Of a DNA stretch of 64,000 nt, positions 54,163-64,000 are shown one piece after another (within the stretch, counting starts at the first letter, position 1; each line of letters opens with the position of its first letter). The notes under the pieces were generated by a model. The model ran no database searches and had not been told where the DNA came from. It saw only the letters and a program-made list of their open reading frames with translations. Location: contig CM070873.1 of assembly GCA_036365515.1 (NCBI GenBank), positions 171,431,104 through 171,495,103 of the forward strand, written 5' to 3'. The stretch comes from Torymus aiolomorphi (lineage: Eukaryota > Arthropoda > Insecta > Hymenoptera > Torymidae). A program made the position numbers and the translations under genes.

Positions 54163-55837
54163 CTATTTAAAAAGATTTACGTATCGAGGAGAAGATAACT
54201 GATTGTGCACCAGAGAGTGCAATTTAATTACATTATTTCGTACGTGCAAACTTATATCCTTATCCAACAAAATTACACTATCGGAAAAGTGTCTCACAAA
54301 ATTTTTCCATATACGAAAACCAAACACATCCAGCGGTTGTATTTTTCCAGTTGTACCTTTAGAAATTTTGAAAAGTTTGATGTTTTTATCATCAGGTTTT
54401 TCTCTTTCGACTGCTTCTGTGCAATGTCCACTCCAAGAATCTAGCAATAATATACTATTTTTTCCAACATTTGGAAAAAATACATCCCTTAACCATTTCC
54501 GAAAATGATCTAAAAATAAATTGTAAACAAATAAATTTTGCAGGTCATTATAGTAAACTATTGCTATTTGTATTAATATATATATATCGATTTATTACAT
54601 GAAATCAAATTAACAAAAATAAATAATGAAATTCATTGATAATTTACAAGAACTTTTTTATAATTTTCGGAGTTTACGTTAAAGTACCTTATTTTAAAAA
54701 TAATTTACTAATTATTGTAAATCTTTTTTAATATGAGTCTACTGAAATTAAAAGTTTACAAGTAAAATCTTTAAAATAGATATAAGCTACAAGTTTACGA
54801 ATACAAGTACACTTTATTTAATTTCACTCACATGATGTCATTTTGCCAGATTTAGATGCCATCAAACATACGTTATCTGGCTGAAATAAATTTTTTTGTA
54901 TTATTGGTCCAAATTCATCTTTAGTCTCTTTTAAAACTATAAATAATGGAGAGAGCAATTTTCCAGCAGCATTAATTGTAGGTAATATTGTATAACTATG
55001 TGCAGTTGATGAAACAGATTGCACAACACATTCAACAGTCTTTGTTCCTTCTTCTGCTATTGTACGACCAGTATGTAATTCTAACTGAAATCCACTTTGA
55101 TCAGCATTGTAGGTATTTTCAGTTCCAACTTCTGAAATCAGTAGTTTGATGTCGGCTACAAATTTACTGGCGTCTTGATTTACAGTTTCTTTGTCCTCAA
55201 GAGTTGTATTTGTTATAAATTTGTTGATTTTTCTACTGACAATTCTGTGGGCTTTCTTAAATTTTCGCAGCCAGAAATCACTTGCTTTGAATCTAACATC
55301 ATTAAATTCTAAATTATTTTTAGCTTCTAAGGCCCACCTACGTATATCAATATCGTGAATAATATGGCCAGCTTCGAGAGATTCTTTGAGATTTTTTAAA
55401 ACAAATTCAGAAATTTGATATAATTTTTCTTTGTAAGTTCCATCTTTGTTGATTTGACTAGCCCATCGACGCAGTTGTCGTTCTGAATTAACTAATTTAA
55501 ATCGATGTTTAACACTTTCTATACTGCGATTTTTTTTAGTTTTACCTGATCTCCAATATTCGACTGCTCTTTTTTTATAATCGAAGCTCAACTCTTCATC
55601 ATCGTATGAACATACATCATAATCTTTTTTTTCATTGAAAATTGCGTCATCTTCAATGGCTTGTACTTCATAATTTTTAAATTGCTCTTGAAAATCTAAT
55701 GTTTCTTCTTCCATTGTTTCAATCGCATTAAAATTATTCATACTGTCGTATAAAATATTTTCGAATTTTTCAGCTAAATCCATTTCAACAAGATTAACAG
55801 GACTTTCTGGTATCTGCAGCCCTGAGAATGCTGCCAA
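54163..55837 (-). CDS. Pogo/Tigger-like DDE transposase, two exons, apparently intact
   Basis: Exon 1 is 55837-54832 and exon 2 is 54509-54163. A GTGAGT donor (54831-54826) and a TTTTTAG acceptor (AG at 54511-54510) bound a 322-base intron. The frame is preserved across the junction, giving about 450 residues. The N-terminal part is acidic. A helix-turn-helix DNA-binding region follows (KKRAVEYWRSG, then RRWA and FWLRKFKKAH), which resembles CENP-B/Tc5-type domains. The catalytic core has D in NADQSGF, D in LLLDSWSGH and D in GKIQPLDVFG, spaced as in DDE_1 (pogo/Tigger/Jerky) transposases. The enzyme cuts and pastes its element. No stop or frameshift interrupts either exon, so the copy might be active or recently so. 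Confidence 0.75.
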
Positions 55838-56529
55838 TAATAAATTTATGACGTTGATATGATTTACCTTAATTTTTTCTATTCTTTGATTTTTATGAAA
55901 TAATAAATTCTATTGTAGGAAAAAAACAAATAGCGGACTCTCGAAAATGTGTACCTCGCAACAGAACCGATAAAAATATACTGACTAACTAATCCGTTTT
56001 TAGGCAGCCGTGGACTCCAAGCTCACTTGCGTCACCTTTGCTTATGCATGTTTACAAGATGGGCTTACAAAAAATCGCTTATTCATCTATATAAATAGAA
56101 ATCAGGAAAATATTTACTTAAAAATAAGTATTTATGAAAAAGTACAAATGAAATATAATGTGATATGCCTAAATACGCAAACATAAATATTCTACAATTA
56201 TAAGTAAAATATAATTATCAAGCAGTGATATATATAAAAAAAACTAATTGGAAAATATAGCATGAAAATAATTTTAATCCTGGCTCAGCTTTTAAAAGCT
56301 TTTCTGCATACAAATATTTATGCAGAAATAATAAAAATATAGTCTTGTAATTATTCATTCCTCTATTTATCTTATGCTATTATATTTTGAACATTAAAAT
56401 AGCCAAATTGTCAAATTCTTTGTCAGTGATTTTTATTCATTAAATAGAAAATTGAGCCTATAGACAAATCAATCTGCAATAAATAAAATATCCATGATTA
56501 TTTATTCTGATTATACGCACCATACACCT

Positions 56530-57408
56530 CAAAATATTTATTTCAAAGGTACTAATTGTAAGTATACGTGCCCAAGGGGCTCCTAAACCCCAATAATGTT
56601 GTTATTAGAAAAAATCCTAAAACAAATCAACTTTGATTTTGAATTTTAATAATAATTATTTAATTTTATTGCAGATATTGTATACAAAAAAAATTAAAAA
56701 AAAAATTTTTTCCGAAATAAAATATAAGGGTAGCTAATTTGGCATTTCAAAGAGAAATATTTTTCATTTTGTTTCATTTTAAATTTGAATCTGAACTTGG
56801 GATATTCAGATAAAACCTATTTTAGGGGTGATTTTTATGGGTGCGTTTTACCCCTTTAGTAGGAAATTGGGCCCATAGAAAAAAAAGTAGCCCAAATAAA
56901 AATAAATTATGCATTATATATAACTTAAAATATTAATTTTAATAGTTTGAAAGTATTTTGTGCCTAAAGGGTTGTTTACCCCTGATGACGTTTTTATTTG
57001 CAAAAACCCTGAAACACGTAAACTTTATTTTTTATTTTAAGTCAGAAAATGATTTTTATAATAATTAATTAATTTTATTGCAAATATTATATGCAGAAAT
57101 AGTTTAAAAAATAAGGTTTTTCTAAAATAAAAAGTAAGGGTTGCCACCCTCGAGGACCAAAATATACTTGATGGTTACATAATTCAAGGAGAAATATTTT
57201 CCATTTTGTTTCATTTCAAAATATCGATTAGAACTTAAGATATTAAAAAAAAAACCGTTTTCGGGGGTAAACTTTAAGGGCGGTTTTCACCCCTTTAATA
57301 AGGGATTGGGCCGATAAAAAAAACTGCGAGTCTCTTATTTTTCGGTCCTCTACAACATATAAAAAATTCCGGAAAATCGGAGGCGGACACCTCGATCGGT
57401 TTCCTTGT
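56530..57408 (+). repeat. Right terminal inverted repeat of the pogo-like transposon
   Basis: Ends CGATCGGTTTCCTTGT, the complement of the left end. Internally it shares the GGGGGTAAACTTTAAGGGCG and GATTGGGCCGATAAAAA landmarks in reverse. Confidence 0.8.
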
Positions 57409-58767
57409 GAGCTAAGCAAGACATTTTTTCCAGCAGACGGGTACGACCACGCGAGTCAGGCAGTCGATTCTCTCTGTACCCCGTACTTTGTAACTTACGG
57501 TCAATAAATTCATAAGTTAACTGCAATTACACTCGTTGTTATTACGAGACCTGGTTACCCATCTAAAAATATACAGAACTGAAATAAATCTCGGCAGTTA
57601 ACTTTTTACAAATAATATCAAAAGTAGAACTTATAAAATTTGAATTCCATAAAATTTTTTATACAAGCAGAACTTTTTCCTTCCTTGATCTCGAGTAATA
57701 CTGAACTTTTCTCTAAAAAAAAAAATTAATTATAAATTCACAAACTTGTGAAAGAGAAGAAATTATTAGGAAGATAACAGCAGCAGCAGGGAAAAGAGGA
57801 CCGGAGGACTTACTGCCACCATCGGTTTCGAGTACAACAGGGACCAGGATCGGTGGGTGCCCAGATCTCCATACTAAGAGACAACTCCAGGCAACTGCGC
57901 CGAGGTCGGAGTTCCACAACGGAGTTATCGCCGACCCGAGGACCCAGCACACCCTCTAAGGAACTGGAGAAATCAGCCAATCTGCACGACACGCTCGCCA
58001 GCATAAAAGTAAGCAGAAGTTCCCTTTTGCCGCCACAAGTTCAGAGACAAAAACAATCCTCGAACGTAACATATAATTAAACAGTTTGTAAAAATTCTAC
58101 CTCGCATATGAGTAATTCCGCCGAACTTTTAAAATTTGAGCTAGAAAGTAATTGGAAATAAAAATGAAGAGCACACTTTCATATGACCTGTTTCTTTATT
58201 TTCTAGACTTCAAATAGTGAAAAAGTGGTAGCGTTACTCATTTTTTTTCAAAGGCATTTTTTATAACAGAAAAAAACTGAATCGTCAAATTAAAAATTGA
58301 AATTACACAAAATTACATAAATTTCATAAATTTTATTACATAAGTAAATATTATTACAATATAATTATTCAATGTAATTATATATTAGTATTATTATTAC
58401 GATTATGATTATTATTATTATAATTATATATATTATTATTAAAATGTAATTTTATTAAATAAATATTTTTATTTTATTACATAAATTTTCATAATACAAT
58501 ATTACATAAATAAAAAGGATATATTATATATAATTATAATTTATTGTTAAAAAAAATATATTTTAAATAATTAACAACATAATTAATATATAAAAATAAT
58601 TATTTTCGCTGTGGTATAAGCGTAAAGTCCGCGGAAAAGGTGCCACTTTACTCTGACTTCTTAGTCTTATTCTTTTTTATTTTTCTTTTATTTATCTCTC
58701 ATTTATTTTTTTCAGACTTCCCTAGTACTTTAATTTTTTTTTGTACTATCAGGATTCCAACCCGTAG
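57409..58767 (+). other. Possible LTR remainder and leader, then AT-rich sequence
   Basis: 57440-57600 has a CCCGTACTTTGTAAC...AATAAA...CGAGACCTGG pattern like an LTR R-U5. A 76-codon frame at 57853-58080 is GC-richer but has no recognisable domain. 58080-58767 is very AT-rich with no gene. Confidence 0.3.
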
Positions 58768-59447
58768 TTAAGGGGGCTAGACACCTTTTTTCTCTGAAAT
58801 AAGAAGTCACATTTTAATACATAAATGTAAACTAATTATTTCATACTTTTTACATATAAAAGTGGGTATATTTACCTTACCTTAAAACTTTCTCCGATGG
58901 GCCTTTTATAGAACCATAGTCATCGATGAAACAAGTTTTTTCACTAATCGGAAGCTTTGAAATTTTCCTGTGGATGGATTGACTCCAGATTTGAACTAAA
59001 TTACTCCTGAATAGTATAATTCTCATATGAGTGTAAGGATTTTTGATCTAATGAGCAAACAAAAATTGTGCTGTTTTTCAAGAGTTTTTTTTTTTAATTT
59101 TTTTTAATTTTTTATATTTTTTCATAATTTTTCTGATGTAAAAAATTTTTCCGACATTTAATCCTAAATCCCTACACTCATATGAGAATTATACTATTCA
59201 GGAGTAATTTAGTTCAAATCTGGAGTCAATCCATCCACAGGAAAATTTCAAAGCTTTCGGTTAGTGAAAAAACTTGTTTCATCGATGACTATGGTTCTGG
59301 ACTATATAAAAGGCCCATCGGAGAAAGTTTTAAGGTAAGGTAAATATACCCACTTTTATATGTAAAAAGTATGAAATAATTAGTTTACATTTATGTATTA
59401 AAATGTGACTTCTTATTTCAGAGAAAAAAGGTGTCTAGCCCCCTTAA
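58768..59447. mobile_element. 680-bp palindromic MITE flanked by TTAA
   Basis: Arms of about 290 bases start AAGGGGGCTAGACACC and end GGTGTCTAGCCCCCTT. TTAA is found at both ends (58768-58771 and 59444-59447), the target of piggyBac-type elements, although the tip sequence GGGGGCTAG is not a standard piggyBac end. The centre is T-rich. Confidence 0.75.
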
Positions 59448-60712
59448 TAAGGAAAAATGTTGGCACGGTGGACAATCAATACATTCCCAACAAGAAAGGT
59501 GATTGAGAAATAACACCTTAAAATTTTCCTGGTTCCAAACAATTTGGAATATTTTTTGTGAATATGGTGCTGATTTTACTTCTGTATTCACTACTTTATC
59601 CATTGTTTCTATTTCGGCAACAGTCACGGGATGAATGTGCATTTTATTATCTGGATTTTCAGTCATAACTTTTACAATATCTCTAACAGATGTGATGTTT
59701 TTACCAGACATAATTGCTTGATCGCACATTCGTTTGGTGGTGCCCCCAGTTGCATCTGCGCTACTTTTTCCATGTCCAGGAGTAGTGAAATTCCATGAGG
59801 CTTTTTTGAGCCGCCATCTCTCGCAATGATATCGGAAAAGTTGAAAATTTGTCTTGTTTTTATACTGCGTGGTCAGATCATCGCTTTGGAAGTGAATGAC
59901 ATTAACATTAAGAACTGTGGGCTTTATTAATTTAAATACTGGCTGTAATTGTGCCCAAATAGCTGAAGGATCGTGTCTCAAACACTCCGATACAGTACAA
60001 AATGAAATACATTTCACCTCTTTACTGGGGAATAACCAGTAATAAAAAACTCCAGTATGCAGTGTTAATTGCTTCTTGGAAGCTCCGAAATGAATTGCCT
60101 GGATCTCACTAGCATATTTACAGCTATAATTTTCGGAAAAATCAATTGTAACTACAATCTCGTCAGACTTTAAATCTAATTTACTATTTTGTATGAACGT
60201 AAATTGATGTCTCATGTCATAAACATACTTTAGAAATAATGGTAGCTTTGAATTAATTTCATTAACTATGTCACAGATAGAAGATGTTATTTTCTTTTTA
60301 GAGGCTACATTCACATCAAACATTTTATTTTTTGCACCTATTCTATTAACTCGCTCGGTTACCCACTGATAATAAAATGAAACTGTTTCATTTTTAACAG
60401 TTTTCACACGCCTATTTTTACATCGTAGGCATTGTCTATACATACAATCTTTTTCATTTATATCGCAAACAACTTCCTTAATTAAACTTTGAGAGCTATT
60501 ACTCGATATAACTTTCAAGTATGCTAACTTTTGAACCAATAAATTCAAATTGGCGTGGGTTTTACATTAACACGTGTCACGACCAGTTAATTTTGCTTCC
60601 TCCTAGAGGAAGCTTTGTGATAGTAAAAAAAAATTTTATGAGATAATGTGTTAGAAATGTTATTTAGCAAAATTGGAATCGAAATACACTAGTTTTAGAA
60701 AATGTCCGTATG

Positions 60713-60900
<188 letters not shown>

Positions 60901-62202
60901 TACGCTGATATCTCATGATCTACTCGACCGATTTTAACGGGAGAGTGATCATTTTTTTAGATTTTGCTTCCACAATTGGGGCCAATATTCTATTTTTGTA
61001 AAATTAATTTTTTTTTTTTTATAGCCATTTTTTAATTTTCAAAATTTTTATTTTCGATTTTTTTAATATTTGGAACAAATATTGTTTGTATATCATGAAT
61101 TCTCTATATGTAGGATAAAATTATCTATAATTTAAAAAAAAAAGTCGGTGGCTATTTTTCGTAATAAGTTATTGATGAAAACGTAATTTTTTGTAAATAG
61201 GTTATATTTCGAAATTAAAAAAGATATTAACATGAATATTTTTTTGGTTATAAAGGATATTAAGTACTATAACTTACTAAATTTTTAGGTTTTGTTATTC
61301 ATTATTTTTTGAGAAAAAAAATAATTTATAAAAAAAGTGATTTTTTTTGTCGTTCAATAACTATAGTAAAATTGGCTTAATCACTTTGAAATTCTTTGTA
61401 GGGGTAGATTTTGTATACCAATCAAGTGAGTTCTTTGGGCAAAAGGATTGATCCATAAATTTCGGAGATATTTGAGGTTAAAATTTTTTTCAAATTTTTT
61501 TTAAATCGTAATTTCTCAAGAACGGCTCTATGTATCTAAATGGGGTGGGTAGCATTCGAAAGAGAATTAAATTACCTATATTTTCTAAAAAAAATTCATT
61601 CTCTAGCTATCACGGTTCTTTTGTTATTAACAAAAACGTAAAAATTGAAAAATGAAAAAAAAAGAGTTTTATATGTTCAACTATTACAAGAGTAAAATTG
61701 TCTTATTCGCTTCAAAATTCATTGGAGAGGTATATTATTGATAGTTCTCGGATGAATTCTTTTGACAAAATGATTGGTTCATAAATTTCAGAGATATTTG
61801 AGGTTAAAATTTTTCTAGACATTTTTAAAATGTATTTCTTGAGGATGGCTCTGTGTATCTGAATGGGAATCATTCTCTGGATATTAAAAGATACAAGCTT
61901 ACTCTCTAGCACGACACTAGACGAATCCACAACCTTCGATGTTATTTATTTTATAGTTTAAAAATATGAATTTTTCTTATGAAATTTTTTGTAATCAATC
62001 TCAAAATGTAATAATAGCAAAATATTAAATAAAATGAATATATTGAACTAACATGTGAATAATATTTATATAAAAAAATTTATTAAAAAAGAAAAGAATA
62101 AAAAATTTTTTATGGAATAATATATAATTATATTATAATTTTTACAGAAATATAATAGAAAATAAAATTTCTTTACTGTATTGCATGCTGTGCCGCATGT
62201 GC

Positions 62203-62268
62203 GTTATGTCTTCCATACAATAATTTTTCTTGTAAACACAAGAAAAATTATTGTATGGAAGACATAAC
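62203..62268. repeat. Perfect 31-bp hairpin with a 4-base loop
   Basis: GTTATGTCTTCCATAC... at 62203-62233 pairs exactly with 62238-62268 around an AAAC loop, inside the 3' part of the Helentron-like element. Confidence 0.85.
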
Positions 62269-63823
62269 TCAAAGAACAACTTTAGAATATTTTTTTTATT
62301 TCGAACTAATGTACGACGAGAAGCCGTTGACAGTGGACTTGAAGAAGAAAAATTTGATGAAGAATAGAACTTGAAGAAGATTATTTTCCATTCATATAAG
62401 AATTAAAATCACAAACAAATAAATTACAAATGGAACCTCAATAAATAGCCATGAAAAAATTACAAGTTAATATTTTCCATAAAATTTTTCCAATTTTTTC
62501 GTGAAAAATTTAGTTTTCGAATTTTAATTTAATAAAAAGAATCAAAAAATTATTTTGAGGAAGCTACGTGCCAATGAATTGGCAGCGGTTTTTTTGTATA
62601 ATCCAAAAGGGCTTACATTTATAAAAAGTTGCTTTTGACATTTTTAGCGATTCTTCTTGCAAATACTCTTTAAATAAGTTGTACATATTATCACAAAGAA
62701 ATCGTTTTCTTTTAGTTACACCGTTTTTACTTATTGTGTCTCTTGAGCCTGGAGCTATAGTCGAATTCTCATCCTTTTCCAAAAAGCAGCGTACCGCATC
62801 TTTAAGTTTCTTTACGAGTGCTTGTTTATTAATATGATTTCGACCTAAAGAAATATTTTTCTTGTCACAATATTTGCGTTGAAAATAACAACTAATTAGC
62901 TGTGACATTTTACGTTTGAGTTTATATTTTGGAACTAAACTTCCTGAGGTTATTTGTGCAAACGCAGATTTTTGGTTTTCATTATTACACAATTTTTTAT
63001 TTTCTAAAAATTGTTGCTTTAGAACTTCTCCAAATATCAATTCTTTTCTAATTTCAAATTTACCCTTCATTTCAATTTTCTTTACATTATTAATTATTGC
63101 ATTATCATCTTTTTTAGATTTGAGTTTTGAAAAGACTCTAAAATATTTTGCTTTCCAAACATTTTTTTCTTTTTCTATTGGTTAATCGATTGCAGCAGTT
63201 TGATTTTTTCCCGTCTGAGTTTGCACTCCCTAGCTCTTGCATGATTTAGAGATATTGTTAAATTTTTAATTATTTTTTCCTGACGTTTGTACTCCTCAGT
63301 TTCTTTTAAATGGATCCCCTTATCCAAATGTTCATTAGTACATGAATTTTCTCTAAAATTCGTACAATTCACATCTATATTTACGTTTTCTTTTGCTATA
63401 AGGCTTATTCCGATGTCTTCTTGTATGGTGGGATCTGAAGAATTTTCGAGATAATTTCTTCGTTTTCTCGAAGTTGTTAACTTACGTTTTGGCGAAATCG
63501 TTTCCAACGCTGTTTGCACCTGTCCCCTTGATCGTGTCTTCCGTGCAATCGTTTGTATACTACAAACATCAGCCATTAAATATAAGTAGCATTATCAAAG
63601 ATGTAATACTTAATTTTTATATAAATCATAACTTGTAAAAGAAATAAGAAACTCTCAATACTTACTTATCGCTGCAAGACTTCTCTTTTTCATTCCGCAC
63701 TTTCTCGTGGAATCGTTGTAAACGTAGATTTTCTTTTTTTTGTTTTTCTTTTTCCCTTCTTCTTTTCTCACGAACTTTTTCCCTTTTTAACTTCAATTTG
63801 GTTTCTTCTTCATTAACATCCAT

Positions 63824-64000
63824 TATTAAAGCTTTTGTTTAAGAGCAGCGATTTTATCGAGTTTCGGAACTCCGCGACAGTGAAGTCGAGACACGTGCAT
63901 GGTAAAAGTGTCAGATGTAAACAAAACGCGGTATTTACTGTTTGTTGACTTTTCTTTCTTCATCCTATTTTCAGCGACATTGTAAAGTCACTCTACACAA
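63824..64000 (-). other. 5' flank of the transposon-derived gene
   Basis: A GC-richer segment (63850-63900) upstream of the minus-strand ATG at 63823 may hold its promoter or terminal repeat. The window ends before this can be judged. Confidence 0.3.

Larger units (their letters stand above)
52707..57408 (-). mobile_element. Pogo/Tigger-like DNA transposon, 4.7 kb with long TIRs
   Basis: Long inverted repeats enclose a single two-exon transposase on the minus strand. GAGCT(G/A) occurs on both sides (52701-52706 and 57409-57414) as a possible imperfect target duplication. This is not the TA expected for classical pogo, so the ends need checking. The TIRs (~0.9 kb) are far longer than the 20-30 bp of typical pogo elements. 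Confidence 0.7.

Noticed and set aside
57853..58080. 76-codon frame beginning MGAQ, considered as a Gag N-terminus
   Set aside because: No downstream gag or pol, no domain, and only composition supports it.

Overview
The window is eukaryotic, AT-rich and almost entirely made of mobile and virus-derived DNA. Long TG microsatellites, spliceosomal introns, GAGA-rich CpG-dense sequence, Helentron/DINE-1-like elements, polinton/adintovirus relics and an envelope-bearing Ty3/Gypsy element together fit an insect genome. A parasitoid hymenopteran is possible, but nothing here proves the order. I see no complete conserved host gene.

Layout. 1-3660: remains of an adintovirus/polinton-like genome on the + strand: basic core-protein tail, major capsid protein, an unknown conserved protein, an adenain-like protease, and an unknown gene with its own core promoter. 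3700-5918: five copies (two minus, then three plus) of a ~480-bp repeat with a tRNA-like sequence. 5919-12786: degenerate duplicated repeats and TG tracts, interrupted by a Helentron-like element at 9058-12183 whose empty site survives twice nearby. 13391-14355: 3' end and LTR of a Copia element. 14476-18614: a second, more decayed adintovirus-like set (integrase tail, minor capsid, major capsid, the same two unknown genes, and a tandem pair of small membrane proteins).

18731-37850: a DNA-transposon gene on the minus strand, bounded by inverted repeats and split by a 16.2-kb LTR retrotransposon (19624-35856, CTAG target duplication). This is the most interesting object in the window. It has 1-kb LTRs, Gag, and a Ty3/Gypsy-order Pol with an Asn/Ser minisatellite inside, followed by two unrelated envelope genes. 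The first envelope looks like a chuvirus glycoprotein and the second like an errantivirus/baculovirus-F Env. Between them lie a second, divergent Gag-capsid domain gene and a Cys-rich unknown gene. Most reading frames carry one lesion, although the LTRs are nearly identical.

37900-49300: a rearranged Helentron-like fragment, a palindromic MITE with an 8-bp target duplication, a CpG-rich putative first exon (39300-39578), a Gag with twelve tandem CCHC-type knuckles but no pol (41340-43982), a hammerhead-like motif and a field of palindromes. 49367-51166: a ~650-bp-armed inverted repeat. 51200-58080: LTR-like ends and a 4.7-kb pogo/Tigger-like transposon with ~0.9-kb TIRs and an apparently intact two-exon transposase. 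58768-63823: a transposon-derived gene truncated at its 3' end by a TTAA-flanked palindromic MITE and split by a second Helentron-like element.

The genes do not form a host pathway. They are layered insertions whose order can be read: adintovirus-like relics and DNA transposons are the older layer, and the LTR element, Helentron-like copies and MITEs were inserted into them.
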